From contig DGHK01000032.1 in assembly GCA_002392655.1 (NCBI GenBank), forward strand, positions 1-29,496: a stretch of 29,496 bases of DNA, in the 5' to 3' direction. Under the pieces are notes generated by a model. It had not been told where the DNA came from, searched no databases, and saw only the letters and a program-made list of their open reading frames with translations. The translations under genes were made by a program, and so were the position numbers. Positions 9,354-17,807 of the stretch are shown here, one piece after another (within the stretch, counting starts at the first letter, position 1; every line of letters begins with the position of its first letter). The DNA is from Lachnospiraceae bacterium UBA3850. GTDB lineage: Bacteria > Bacillota > Clostridia > Lachnospirales > Lachnospiraceae.

Positions 9354-11906
9354 ATGTCTGACGATAACATCTTTGATAAGCCACATGATGAGGTAAAAGA
9401 AGTCGATCTTAAAAAGACAATGGAGAATTCATATATAGACTATGCGATGTCTGTTATTGCAGCCCGTGCACTGCCGGATGTAAGGGATGGACTAAAGCCT
9501 GTTCAGAGAAGAATTCTCTATTCTATGATAGAACTTAATAACGGACCGGATAAGCCACATCGTAAATGTGCCCGTATAGTCGGTGATACTATGGGTAAGT
9601 ATCATCCTCACGGTGACAGTTCCATATATGATGCGCTGGTTAAGCTCGCTCAGGAATGGAACACCAGATATCCATTGGTTGATGGACACGGAAACTTCGG
9701 TTCGATGGATGGAGATGGAGCTGCTGCTATGCGATATACAGAGGCCAGGCTTACGAAGATCTCTATGGAGATGCTGGCTGATATTAATAAGGATACTGTT
9801 GATTTTGAGCCGAACTTCGATGAGACAGAGAAGGAACCAGTAGTTCTTCCATCACGTTATCCTAATCTTCTGGTAAACGGTACCTCAGGTATCGCTGTTG
9901 GTATGGCAACAAATATACCTCCTCACAATTTAAGAGAGGTAACTGATGCCGCAGTTAAGATTATAAATAACAGAATAGATGAAGACAGAGAGACAACTAT
10001 CGAAGAGGTTATGGAGATAGTTAAGGGTCCTGATTTTCCGACCGGAGCTGAAATACTCGGAAGAAGAGGAATAGAGGAAGCATACAGAACAGGTCGAGGC
10101 AAGATAAGAGTCAGAGCCGTATCTGAGATCGAGCCAATGGCAAAGGGTAAGCAGAGAATAGTTATCACTGAGCTTCCGTATATGGTAAACAAGGCTCTTC
10201 TTATCCAGAAAATAGCTGACCTGGTTAAGAATAAGAGAGTAGACGGAATAACAGACCTTCGTGATGAGTCATCACGTGAAGGAATGAGAATAGTTATTGA
10301 GCTTCGTCATGATGTAAATGCAAATCTGCTGCTCAATAATCTGTATAAGCATACACAGCTTGAGGATACATTTGGCGTAAATATGCTCGCACTTGTCGAT
10401 AAGCAGCCAAAGGTTCTCTCACTTCTTGATATGCTTAAGTACTATATCAAGCATCAGGAGGATGTTGTAACCAGAAGAACTAAGTTCGAGCTGGCTGCTG
10501 CTGAGAAGAGGGCCCACATAGTTGAGGGTCTCCTTATTGCTATTGATAACATCGATGAAGTTATCAAGATAATTCGTGGTGCTTCAAATGTAAACGAAGC
10601 AAAGGTTAAGTTAATGGAGAGGTTCCAGCTTACTGAAGCACAGGCTCAGGCTATCGTTGATATGAGACTTCGTGCTCTGACAGGTCTGGAAAGAGACAAG
10701 CTGGAGGCTGAGTTTAAAGAGCTTCAGGAAAGAATTGCTTACCTAAAGAGTATTCTTGCTGATGAGAAGATGCTTCTCGGAGTTATCAGAGATGAGATGC
10801 AGATCATAGCTGATAAGTATGGTGATGACAGAAGAACTATGATCGGTCAGGCAGTTGATGGATTCACGGACGAGGATCTTATCGATGACGAACCGACAGT
10901 TCTTACTATGACAAACTTTGGATATATAAAGAGAATGTCTGTTGATAACTTCCATTCACAGAATCGTGGTGGTAAGGGTATCAAGGGTATTCAGACTATA
11001 GAGGATGATTTCATAGAGGATCTGCTGATGACTACAGCGCTTAATTATATCCTGTTCTTTACGAATAAGGGTCGTGTATTTAAGCTGCGTACCTATCAGA
11101 TTCCTGAGGCAGGAAGAACTGCAAGAGGTGTTGCAATGGTCAATCTCCTTTCACTCGAGGGAGACGAGCATGTATCTGCAGTTGTACCTATCAGAGAATT
11201 CAGCGAGAATAAGTATTTCATCATGGTAACGAAGTCCGGTATGATAAAGAAGACTCCGGAGATGGATTATAAGAATATCCGTAAGAACGGAATCATCGGA
11301 ATCAATATCAAAGAGGATGATGAGCTGATAGAGGTTAAAACAACTGATAATACCAGAGATATATTCATGGTATCAAAGAATGGTATGTGTATAAGATTCA
11401 GAGATACTGATATCAGAAGCACCGGAAGAAATTCAATGGGTGTAAGAGGTATGAACCTTGACCATGAGGATGAGGTAATCGGAATGCAGATGAATACCCA
11501 GGGCGAGAAGCTTCTCGTTGTTACCGAAAAGGGTATGGGTAAGAAGACAGCCATCGGAGAATTCACACTTCAGAGAAGAGGTGGTAAGGGTCTCAAGTGC
11601 TACAAGATAACAGAAAAGACCGGCAAGGTTGTAGGTGTTAAGGCTGTTAATGAGGATCATGAGGTTATGTTGATCACTACAGAGGGAATCATTATTCAGC
11701 TGAGATGTGATGAGATATCAACCTATGGAAGAATCACGTCAGGAGTTAAGCTGATTAACCTCAAGAAGGGTGAAACAGTAGCAAAGCTTGCAAAGGTGAG
11801 ACAGACCGATAAGGCTGAAACTGTTGATGGTGAAGAAGTGAATATAGATGATGTTGAAACCTCAGCTGAAGCGAGTGATGAGACATCAACTAAAGATGAG
11901 GAGTAG
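9354..11906 (+). CDS. gyrA: DNA gyrase subunit A
   Basis: DNA-cleaving subunit of gyrase, 850 residues. The breakage-reunion domain begins ENSYIDYAMSVIAARALPD. The quinolone-determining region reads GKYHPHGDSSIYDALVKLAQ; Ser89 and Asp93 correspond to E. coli Ser83 and Asp87 and are both unaltered, so target-based fluoroquinolone resistance is not predicted. The catalytic tyrosine is Tyr128 in AAMRYTEARL. The C-terminal six-bladed wrapping domain contains the GyrA box QRRGGKG, which separates gyrase from topoisomerase IV ParC. An acidic tail of about 40 residues ends the protein. No terminator follows; a small membrane-protein gene starts 18 nt downstream. Confidence 0.97.
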   Translation: MSDDNIFDKPHDEVKEVDLKKTMENSYIDYAMSVIAARALPDVRDGLKPVQRRILYSMIELNNGPDKPHRKCARIVGDTMGKYHPHGDSSIYDALVKLAQEWNTRYPLVDGHGNFGSMDGDGAAAMRYTEARLTKISMEMLADINKDTVDFEPNFDETEKEPVVLPSRYPNLLVNGTSGIAVGMATNIPPHNLREVTDAAVKIINNRIDEDRETTIEEVMEIVKGPDFPTGAEILGRRGIEEAYRTGRGKIRVRAVSEIEPMAKGKQRIVITELPYMVNKALLIQKIADLVKNKRVDGITDLRDESSREGMRIVIELRHDVNANLLLNNLYKHTQLEDTFGVNMLALVDKQPKVLSLLDMLKYYIKHQEDVVTRRTKFELAAAEKRAHIVEGLLIAIDNIDEVIKIIRGASNVNEAKVKLMERFQLTEAQAQAIVDMRLRALTGLERDKLEAEFKELQERIAYLKSILADEKMLLGVIRDEMQIIADKYGDDRRTMIGQAVDGFTDEDLIDDEPTVLTMTNFGYIKRMSVDNFHSQNRGGKGIKGIQTIEDDFIEDLLMTTALNYILFFTNKGRVFKLRTYQIPEAGRTARGVAMVNLLSLEGDEHVSAVVPIREFSENKYFIMVTKSGMIKKTPEMDYKNIRKNGIIGINIKEDDELIEVKTTDNTRDIFMVSKNGMCIRFRDTDIRSTGRNSMGVRGMNLDHEDEVIGMQMNTQGEKLLVVTEKGMGKKTAIGEFTLQRRGGKGLKCYKITEKTGKVVGVKAVNEDHEVMLITTEGIIIQLRCDEISTYGRITSGVKLINLKKGETVAKLAKVRQTDKAETVDGEEVNIDDVETSAEASDETSTKDEE

Positions 11907-11924
11907 GAGAAAAGAGGATAGCGT

Positions 11925-12116
11925 ATGGATGATTTTAAAGAGAATATAAGGTCATTATCGAATACCGGTACATTTGAAAATATCCTGATTGCTATAGCAT
12001 ACTGGCTGCTTGTTATAGTTATCATACTTTTTGTCTTCTATATAGCAGTAAAGATAAACAACTACAGGCAATTCAAGAAGAACGGAAAAATCGAAAGAGA
12101 CGATTTTATGCACTAA
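11925..12116 (+). CDS. Small single-pass membrane protein, function unknown
   Basis: 63 residues: a polar N-terminus (MDDFKENIRSLSNTGTFEN), one long hydrophobic segment at about 20-43 rich in Ile/Val/Leu, then a basic tail (KINNYRQFKKNGKIERDDF). The positive charges after the segment predict the C-terminus in the cytoplasm. It starts 18 nt after gyrA with an AGAGG site, so it probably rides on the gyrase transcript. Not recognised as a named family. Codon use resembles its neighbours, which favours a real gene. Confidence 0.65.
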   Translation: MDDFKENIRSLSNTGTFENILIAIAYWLLVIVIILFVFYIAVKINNYRQFKKNGKIERDDFMH

Positions 12117-12173
12117 GCATATAGCGGCTTATACAGCAAGTGTCTGTAGAAAATAAGATAAGAGATAAATGAT

Positions 12174-13016
12174 ATGAGAGAAATTGACGTTAAAACAGTA
12201 ACTGATGAGGTCTCTAAACTGTGCATAGATGCAAATCTCATCCTTTCAGAGGAGATGCAGAGTGCTATTGCAAATGCAGAGAGGGCAGAAGACTGTCCTC
12301 TTGCAAAGGAGATACTAGGTCAGCTTAAAGAAAACATGGATATAGCGAAGGAAGATAGAATACCGATATGCCAGGACACCGGCATGGCGGTATTCTTTAT
12401 AGAACTCGGACAGGACGTCCATATAGTGGGCGGTTCACTTAGTGAAGCCATAAATGAAGGTGTAAGACGCGGCTATACTGAGGGATATCTCAGAAAATCT
12501 GTTGTCGGAGATCCTCTAATCAGAGAAAATACGAAGGATAACACTCCTGCAATAATTCACTATGATATAGTTCCGGGAGACAGTCTGAAAATCACTATCA
12601 CTCCGAAGGGATTCGGAAGTGAGAATATGAGCCGTCTTGTGATGCTCAAACCGGCTGACGGAGTAGAGGGTGTGAAGCAGGTTGTTTTGGATACAGTTAA
12701 AAGTGCAGGACCGAACGCCTGTCCTCCATTTGTAATTGGAGTAGGAATTGGCGGAGATTTCGAGATGGTTGCGAAGCTTTCTAAGAAGGCACTTACCAGA
12801 GAGCCGGGAAGTCATAATCCGATAGAGCATATAGCAGCTTTGGAGAAAGAACTGCTTAGTGAGATAAACAGCTTCGGAATCGGACCGGCAGGTTTGGGCG
12901 GAAAAACCACTGCACTGGCCGTAAACATAGAAACCTATGCAACACATATAGCGGGATTACCTGTAGGTGTAAACATGTGTTGTCATGTTGATAGACATAA
13001 AACAGTCATACTGTAG
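12174..13016 (+). CDS. Fumarate hydratase, class I, alpha subunit (TtdA-type)
   Basis: Catalytic Fe-S subunit of an oxygen-sensitive fumarate hydratase that interconverts fumarate and malate. An L-tartrate dehydratase is the alternative within the family. The 280-residue length suits the stand-alone alpha subunit. Likely 4Fe-4S ligands are Cys66 in RIPICQDTGMAVFF, Cys183 in GPNACPPFVIGVGIGG, and Cys269 or Cys270 in VNMCCHVDRH. GPAGLGGKTTALAV is another family block. The beta subunit gene lies downstream at 13284, separated by a 267-nt hairpin-rich spacer instead of the usual tight junction. The ribosome binding site is weak (AAGATAAGAG). Confidence in fumarate over tartrate rests on the anaerobic clostridial context. 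Confidence 0.9.
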   Translation: MREIDVKTVTDEVSKLCIDANLILSEEMQSAIANAERAEDCPLAKEILGQLKENMDIAKEDRIPICQDTGMAVFFIELGQDVHIVGGSLSEAINEGVRRGYTEGYLRKSVVGDPLIRENTKDNTPAIIHYDIVPGDSLKITITPKGFGSENMSRLVMLKPADGVEGVKQVVLDTVKSAGPNACPPFVIGVGIGGDFEMVAKLSKKALTREPGSHNPIEHIAALEKELLSEINSFGIGPAGLGGKTTALAVNIETYATHIAGLPVGVNMCCHVDRHKTVIL

Positions 13017-13019
13017 TTT

Positions 13020-13221
13020 TATCGCGAAGCGATATATGTGACAGCAGTACACACGCAAGCTTGCTTGCATATGTGATACTGATGGCACATATGATGTCCG
13101 AAGGACAAACTACAGATATGCGATTATGTATATACATGAATCACGCTCGCGGTGTATCTCGCGAAGCTTTCCTTTCGTGTTTAACGAAAATCGAGCTATC
13201 GATTCCTGTATATACAATCGC
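13020..13221. repeat. Hairpin array between the fumarate hydratase subunit genes
   Basis: At least six inverted repeats occupy this spacer: TATCGC-GAA-GCGATA (13020-13034), GCAAGC-TT-GCTTGC (13055-13068), CATATGTG/CACATATG (13068-13093), TGTCC-GAA-GGACA (13095-13107) and TTTCGT/ACGAAA (13173-13189). A long outer pair joins 13120-13142 to 13201-13221, sharing GCGATT, GTATATACA and GAATC. None is followed by a T-run, so these are not ordinary terminators. The rest of the spacer (13222-13283) is AT-rich with no gene. It may be a dispersed extragenic repeat or an mRNA processing/stabilising element; which one is unknown. Confidence 0.7.
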
Positions 13222-13283
13222 AAATTAGGTTTATTACAAATATAAATAAGGTTATTTGATTTATAATTGAAAAAGGATACGAA

Positions 13284-13853
13284 ATGGAAAAAAGACTTAC
13301 GATACCGGCAACTGATGCTGAGATACAGGAACTAAGAGCCGGAGATATGTTATATATAACAGGAACTATATATACGGCAAGGGATGCGGCCCATAAAAGG
13401 ATGTTTGATACCTTGAATCAAGGTGGTGAGCTACCATATGATATCGAAGGAAGTTTTGTTTATTATCTGGGACCAACTCCTGCGAGACCGGGACAGGTAA
13501 TTGGATCTGCAGGTCCTACAACCTCAAGCAGGATGGATAAGTATACGCCACTTCTCCTAAGTAAGGGTCTTAAGGGGATGATCGGAAAGGGCAAGAGAAG
13601 TCCTGAGGTTGTAAAAGCAATCGTTGAAAACAAGTCTGTTTATATGGCTGCAATAGGTGGACTCGGTGCACTCCTTTCCAAAAGAATAATAGCAAGTGAA
13701 GTCATAGCATATGATGATCTCGGAACGGAAGCTATTAGAAAGCTGACTGTAGAGAATCTTCCGGTGGTTGTTATAATCGATACAGAGGGAAATAATTTAT
13801 ATGAGACGGCAGCTGAGGATTATCTAAAAGAGATATCTGCGAATGAAGATTAA
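13284..13853 (+). CDS. Fumarate hydratase, class I, beta subunit (TtdB-type)
   Basis: Second subunit of the iron-sulfur fumarate hydratase; it corresponds to the C-terminal half of single-chain class I enzymes. The 189 residues include LRAGDMLYITGTIYTARDAAH, the substrate-site block YLGPTPARPGQVIGSAGPTT, SSRMDKYTP and the conserved lysine motif MIGKGKRS. IGGLGALLSKRI follows. An AAAAGGA ribosome binding site precedes ATG 13284. It is probably expressed with the alpha gene unless the intervening hairpins split the message. Confidence 0.92.
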   Translation: MEKRLTIPATDAEIQELRAGDMLYITGTIYTARDAAHKRMFDTLNQGGELPYDIEGSFVYYLGPTPARPGQVIGSAGPTTSSRMDKYTPLLLSKGLKGMIGKGKRSPEVVKAIVENKSVYMAAIGGLGALLSKRIIASEVIAYDDLGTEAIRKLTVENLPVVVIIDTEGNNLYETAAEDYLKEISANED

Positions 13854-13894
13854 AGAGAAGGTCTCAGGACGCAGATAATAAGTGGAGATTTAGT

Positions 13895-14446
13895 ATGGCG
13901 AAGGAAAAAAGCAAAAAGAAAAAGAACAAAAAGGGATTGGTTGCGGCTATCAGCCTGATAGCGGTCCTTGTAATAGCGGGACTTATCTGGGCATGGGTAG
14001 CATTAACGCCGGGATATATATTTGTAAGTGATGCAGTTTCAAACTATTATAAAGCTATTAGTGATGAAGATAGAGAGCTTTATAAGAAAACCTGTTATAC
14101 AAGTAAGTGGAAGGATAATTATTCCAATGGTGGAACGGATTTAGATGCTGCACTAGATGAGGCTTATGCTCTTCAGTCAGGAGCTACCTACAGCAATGTG
14201 AAGCTGGTGTCGGAGGAGGCACTGGACGATGAATATGCTGAGAAGATGGAGGACAGTCTGAAGAATCATTATGGAATAGATGTCAGCATAAGCAAGATAG
14301 AGAGCGTTAGCTTCAAGGTAGACGTAGATTTTGATGGAGCAGTTGATAGCTCTGGAACGATTACCAGATACTGTTATAAGAGTGGATTTAAATGGTTTTT
14401 CCTCTCTGATCCGGCTGTTCAGGTGGATCTAGGAATAGAGGGATAA
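13895..14446 (+). CDS. Membrane-anchored extracytoplasmic protein, function unknown
   Basis: 183 residues. A very basic N-terminus (MAKEKSKKKKNKKG) precedes one hydrophobic segment at about 15-37 that lacks a clear cleavage site, so the protein is probably anchored with its C-terminus outside. The outer domain (about 40-183) looks alpha plus beta: SDAVSNYYKAISDEDRELYKK resembles the first helix of NTF2-like or DUF4878-like folds, and the end is strand-rich with TRYCYKSGFKWFF. This fold suggestion is weak. It lies 41 nt after the fumarase beta gene and 29 nt before the transporter gene, so all may share a transcript. Confidence 0.75.
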   Translation: MAKEKSKKKKNKKGLVAAISLIAVLVIAGLIWAWVALTPGYIFVSDAVSNYYKAISDEDRELYKKTCYTSKWKDNYSNGGTDLDAALDEAYALQSGATYSNVKLVSEEALDDEYAEKMEDSLKNHYGIDVSISKIESVSFKVDVDFDGAVDSSGTITRYCYKSGFKWFFLSDPAVQVDLGIEG

Positions 14447-14475
14447 TACTACTAAAAAGATGGAGGCTTCAGAAT

Positions 14476-16239
14476 ATGATCCATAAGCTTTTTAAACAGA
14501 TGGTTGTATCTAATATCATATCAGCTATGGCGGTTATGCTCTGTCTTCTGATAGACAGCATCATGATAGGACGATTTTTAGGTGTTGATGCTATGGCTGC
14601 TTATACACTTTCAAATCCTGTATTGCTTGTTTTTGCGGGATTCGGAAGCCTCATGTCAACAGGAATACAAGTGGTCTGCAGCCAGGCGATGGGCAGGGGA
14701 GACGAGAAAACAATCAACAATTGTTACAGTCTGTCCCTGATGGTCATGGCTGCTTTTGCATTTGGAGGACTTGCTTTAATACTTATCTTTATTGATCCGG
14801 TCTGCGTACTGCTTGGTGCAGAGGAAGGAACAGAGGTCTACAGACTTACAAGAGACTATCTGGTTGGATTTGTCATCGGAGCACCTGCATTCATCGGAGC
14901 ACAGGTTCTTATACCTTATCTTCAGATGGCAGGACGAAGAGTACTTCTGGTTGTAGCTGTCCTCACAATGACTGTAGTAGATGTGGCTTGCGATTTGATA
15001 AATGTATATGTGGTGAAAAAAGAAACCTTTGGAATGGGTCTTGCCTCAACCATAAGTTACTTCGTTGCATTTTGCATAGGCGTGAGCTATTTTGCAGGAA
15101 AGAAGTGTATCTACAAGTTCAAGCTGAAGGGTATAACAAGAGGTCTGTTCGTAAGGATCATAAGAGGTGGAGTCCCGATGCTTGTAAATCAGGTCAGCAT
15201 CGTGCTTCTGGTTTATCTCGTAAATCAGGTACTTTTGGATGTCGGACAGAAGACCGCGGTCGCTGCATATATGGTCTGCACCACCATATCCAATCTGGGA
15301 TACTGCATAGGAAATGGTATCGCAGAGGTTTCCCTAATGCTGACCGGAATAGCATACAAGGAAGAGGACAGAGGTGCATTTGGAACCATTATAAAAGAGC
15401 AGACAAAGTTTTCCATATTTATAAATGCTATCGTAACGATTATTTTCTTTGTGGGAGCAGTTCCGCTTGTCAGGCTGTTCCTCGGAAACAATCCGACAGT
15501 CGAAGGAGAAGCAGTTATGGGGCTCAGACTCTGCTCGCTTTGCTTTGTTGTAAGCTCGATAAATGCAGCCTTCAGAAAGTATTATCAGGGAATTGAAAGA
15601 GTTCGTTTCTCTGAACTTATCTCTGTTCTTCAGAACTTTGTATTTCCGGCTACTATTGTTGTGACTCTGGGTTATTCAATCGGAACTACTGGTGTCTGGA
15701 TGTACTTCCTTCTGGGTGAGGTTATAACCATCATCTTCATAACGCTGGCAGTATGGAGGATGAGTAAGAAGAGACTCTGCAGCCTGGAGAGTTATATATG
15801 TATAAGTGATGATTTTGGTGCTTCTGAAGATGATGTGCTGGAGCTTGAGATATATAACAAGGATGATATTCCGGAGGTTATCAGCAAAACAACCCAGTTC
15901 TGTAAGGAACATGGAGAGTTCGGAAGAAGTGAGATGTATACAGCGCTCTGTATAGAAGAGATGGCAAACAATATTGTGGAGCATGGCTTTATGGAAGGCG
16001 CTGATAACAACATAGATATAAGACTTGTAAAGAAAGAAGAAGAGCTGATACTGAGGATCAGAGATAACTGCAAAGCATTTAATCCAAAGGATTATTATGA
16101 GCTGAACCGTAAGCAGGATGATCCGGCAACTCATATAGGAATCAAGATGGTTTTCAGGACTATCAAGGATATAAGCTATGTTAATTCTCTGGGACTTAAC
16201 TGTCTCACAATGAGAATAAGAAATGAAAAAAAGGCGTAA
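14476..16239 (+). CDS. MATE-family transporter fused to a C-terminal GHKL/anti-sigma-type ATPase domain
   Basis: 587 residues in two parts. Residues 1 to about 430 form a twelve-helix MATE (multidrug and toxin extrusion) unit, beginning with VVSNIISAMAVMLCLLIDSI and carrying LMSTGIQVVCSQAMGRGDEK and GVPMLVNQVSIVLLVYLVNQ. MATE proteins export organic cations or peptides in exchange for Na+ or H+. Residues ~443-587 form a HATPase_c_2 (RsbW/SpoIIAB-like) domain. Its N box is EEMANNIVEHGF (492-503), the G1 box is RDNCKAF (529-535) and the G2-like box is THIGIKMV (552-559). Such domains bind ATP and phosphorylate or sequester partner proteins. The start has a GGAGG site, and the stop overlaps the next start (TAATG). 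An anti-anti-sigma partner is not seen nearby. What the ATPase regulates is unknown. Confidence 0.88.
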   Translation: MIHKLFKQMVVSNIISAMAVMLCLLIDSIMIGRFLGVDAMAAYTLSNPVLLVFAGFGSLMSTGIQVVCSQAMGRGDEKTINNCYSLSLMVMAAFAFGGLALILIFIDPVCVLLGAEEGTEVYRLTRDYLVGFVIGAPAFIGAQVLIPYLQMAGRRVLLVVAVLTMTVVDVACDLINVYVVKKETFGMGLASTISYFVAFCIGVSYFAGKKCIYKFKLKGITRGLFVRIIRGGVPMLVNQVSIVLLVYLVNQVLLDVGQKTAVAAYMVCTTISNLGYCIGNGIAEVSLMLTGIAYKEEDRGAFGTIIKEQTKFSIFINAIVTIIFFVGAVPLVRLFLGNNPTVEGEAVMGLRLCSLCFVVSSINAAFRKYYQGIERVRFSELISVLQNFVFPATIVVTLGYSIGTTGVWMYFLLGEVITIIFITLAVWRMSKKRLCSLESYICISDDFGASEDDVLELEIYNKDDIPEVISKTTQFCKEHGEFGRSEMYTALCIEEMANNIVEHGFMEGADNNIDIRLVKKEEELILRIRDNCKAFNPKDYYELNRKQDDPATHIGIKMVFRTIKDISYVNSLGLNCLTMRIRNEKKA

Positions 16240-16823
16240 TGATGATCAAGCTATTTGATGAGATTCCGTATCTTGAGACAGAAGAATTGCTTATCAGACA
16301 GATGGAAGAGTCTGATGCAGATGCACTTGATAAGCTGAGATACGACTCAGATGTTAAGAAGTATATACCAACGTTTTTATATGAATATAAGTATAAGGAC
16401 GCACGGACTGTAATAAATAAGATGAAGGAGGACTGCTTTGATAAAAAGGAGCAGATAATCCTGGGTGTTTACCTGAAGAATGAAGGACAAAAATTTTTAG
16501 GACTGGCGGAGTTCTATAATTATTCAGAAGAAAATCACGATGTTAGTCTCGGTGTACGTTTACTGAAGGAATACTGGGGAAGAGGAATAGCGAAGCAGGT
16601 AATAAATTGTATGGAAGATTATCTGTTTAACGAGACGGATGTAGAGATAATAAAAGCATCTATACTATCTGCAAATAAAGCATCCGCTAAGGTTGCAGAG
16701 AAAAAGGGATATACCTTGGTTGAGCAGGGAATCCTTGAAGATTGGGGATTTGAAGAACCGAAGGTGACTGATAAATGGGTGCTTAGTAAAGAAAATTATA
16801 AAAGCCGCACTGTGTGTCAATAA
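16239..16823 (+). CDS. GNAT-family N-acetyltransferase (RimJ/RimL-like)
   Basis: 194-residue acyltransferase that likely moves an acetyl group from acetyl-CoA to an amine. It opens with the RimJ/RimL pattern YLETEELLIRQMEESDADAL. It has the beta-4 strand FLGLAEFYNY, and the acetyl-CoA loop as RLLKEYWGRGIAKQVINCM (R/Q-x-x-G-x-G/A form). SANKASAKVAEKKGY is the usual motif B region. The ATG overlaps the transporter stop by one base, so translation is coupled and the enzyme may act with the transporter, for example on a substrate. The substrate itself cannot be read from sequence. Confidence 0.88.
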   Translation: MMIKLFDEIPYLETEELLIRQMEESDADALDKLRYDSDVKKYIPTFLYEYKYKDARTVINKMKEDCFDKKEQIILGVYLKNEGQKFLGLAEFYNYSEENHDVSLGVRLLKEYWGRGIAKQVINCMEDYLFNETDVEIIKASILSANKASAKVAEKKGYTLVEQGILEDWGFEEPKVTDKWVLSKENYKSRTVCQ

Positions 16824-16919
16824 AGGGACATAGTGTGTGAGATAATACCTTCTGACAGACAAAATAAAAAACTTGAAGGATGGTTTTCAAGTATTAATAA
16901 GAATCAGGAGGTACAAAAT

Positions 16920-17117
16920 ATGTGGGAGAGATTTAAGTTTTGGTTTATGGGATACAAGGATTGCCAGGGCTGCTGTCTGGGATGCTCTTTTTTCGAGGAG
17001 TGCAAGGCTGACGTTATGACGGAGGCTGCAGAGAGAGAAGCTTATGAAAGAGATGTTTGTATCGATTCTATAATCAAGGAGAGAATGGTTAACAGTTGTG
17101 ACCGAAGGAGTGCATGA
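16920..17117 (+). CDS. Cys-rich small protein, function unknown
   Basis: 65 residues from ATG 16920, chosen for the strong AGGAGG site 8 nt upstream; the frame is open back to 16833 without such a site. An aromatic basic head (MWERFKFWFMGY) is followed by the cluster KDCQGCCLGCSFFEEC with Cys at 15, 18, 19, 22 and 28, then a charged helical tail with Cys47 and Cys60. The spacing (CxxCCxxC plus C) suggests metal or Fe-S binding, but no named family is recognised. Its stop overlaps the next start (ATGA), tying it to the redox-type protein that follows. Confidence 0.75.
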   Translation: MWERFKFWFMGYKDCQGCCLGCSFFEECKADVMTEAAEREAYERDVCIDSIIKERMVNSCDRRSA

Positions 17118-17587
17118 TAGATATGACAAGAAGAGAGAAAGCAATAGAAAACTTTATGAATGGTTATAATTGTTCTCAGTCAGTTGTGCTTGCTTTTTCA
17201 GATATGCTTCCAGTTGATACGACGGAGCTTTTAAAGCTTTCTTCTTCTTTCGGAGGTGGAATGGGACGTCTACGCGAGGTCTGCGGCTCTGTAAGTGCGA
17301 TGTTTATGGTAGCCGGACTCCTCTATGGATATGATGGACCGGAGACAGGACAGGTCAAGGCGGATCACTATGCCAGGATACAGGAGCTGGCTCATAGATT
17401 TGAGGAGAAACACGGCACGATAATCTGTCGCGAGATGCTGGGACTGAGTGTTCATCACGATGTTCCTACCCCTGAGGCACGTACGAAGGAGTATTATAGA
17501 AAACGTCCGTGTCCGGAAATAGCAGGGGATGCTGCAGAAATCCTTGAGAGGTATATAGAAGAGAATCCTTTAAAGCAGGGGATTTGA
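17114..17587 (+). CDS. C_GCAxxG_C_C family (putative redox-active) protein
   Basis: 157 residues with the family layout of four conserved cysteines: Cys20 in NGYNCSQSVVLAF, Cys57 in GGGMGRLREVCGSVSAMFMV, Cys105 in TIICREMLG and Cys133 in RPCPEIAGDAAEIL. The family is described as probably redox-active or metal-binding; the reaction is not known. The start is ambiguous: ATG 17114 sits only 3 nt after an AAGGAG site, while ATG 17123 sits 12 nt after it. It overlaps the upstream Cys-rich gene by four bases and ends about 40 nt before a strong terminator, closing this operon. Confidence 0.88.
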   Translation: MIDMTRREKAIENFMNGYNCSQSVVLAFSDMLPVDTTELLKLSSSFGGGMGRLREVCGSVSAMFMVAGLLYGYDGPETGQVKADHYARIQELAHRFEEKHGTIICREMLGLSVHHDVPTPEARTKEYYRKRPCPEIAGDAAEILERYIEENPLKQGI

Positions 17588-17627
17588 GCTGTAAGAAATT
17601 CGTAAGTTGATTTGTTGAGGGGCTGTG

Positions 17628-17682
17628 ATATTCTACGATGGTTTTGCGAGAGCAGGCAAGACCATTGTAGAATATTTTTTTT
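17628..17682 (+). terminator. Strong intrinsic terminator
   Basis: A long hairpin starts with ATATTCTAC (17628-17636) and ends with GTAGAATAT (17667-17675), with ATGGT/ACCAT and TTGC/GCAA pairs inside. It is followed at once by a run of T. It closes the operon ending with the C_GCAxxG_C_C gene. Confidence 0.92.
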
Positions 17683-17734
17683 GCAAAACATTTTTTTAGG
17701 AAAACGTGGATATGCTATGACCGGGCTGTTTTAA

Positions 17735-17763
17735 TTGAATAGAACCACAAAAGAAGTTATAAT
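17735..17763 (+). promoter_or_regulatory. Candidate sigma-A promoter for the membrane protein/methyltransferase pair
   Basis: TTGAAT (17735-17740), a 17-base spacer and TATAAT (17758-17763) lie just after the terminator and 45 nt before the next start codon. Confidence 0.75.
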
Positions 17764-17807
17764 AAATGAGGTTGATAACTATATGAAATACAGGGAGTAA
17801 TGAGTAA

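Noticed and set aside
9592..9671. Possible quinolone-resistance changes in GyrA
   Set aside because: Ser89 and Asp93, the equivalents of E. coli Ser83 and Asp87, are unaltered.
12516..12947. 143-codon minus-strand frame inside the fumarate hydratase alpha gene
   Set aside because: The plus-strand protein has family motifs along its full length; the opposite frame shows none and no ribosome binding site.
13017..13283. Terminator or riboswitch between the fumarate hydratase genes
   Set aside because: No hairpin is followed by a T-run and no known aptamer core was recognised; kept as an unexplained hairpin array.
15676..16134. 152-codon minus-strand frame opposite the transporter fusion
   Set aside because: It overlaps the conserved HATPase domain on the plus strand; its hydrophobic content is a mirror effect.
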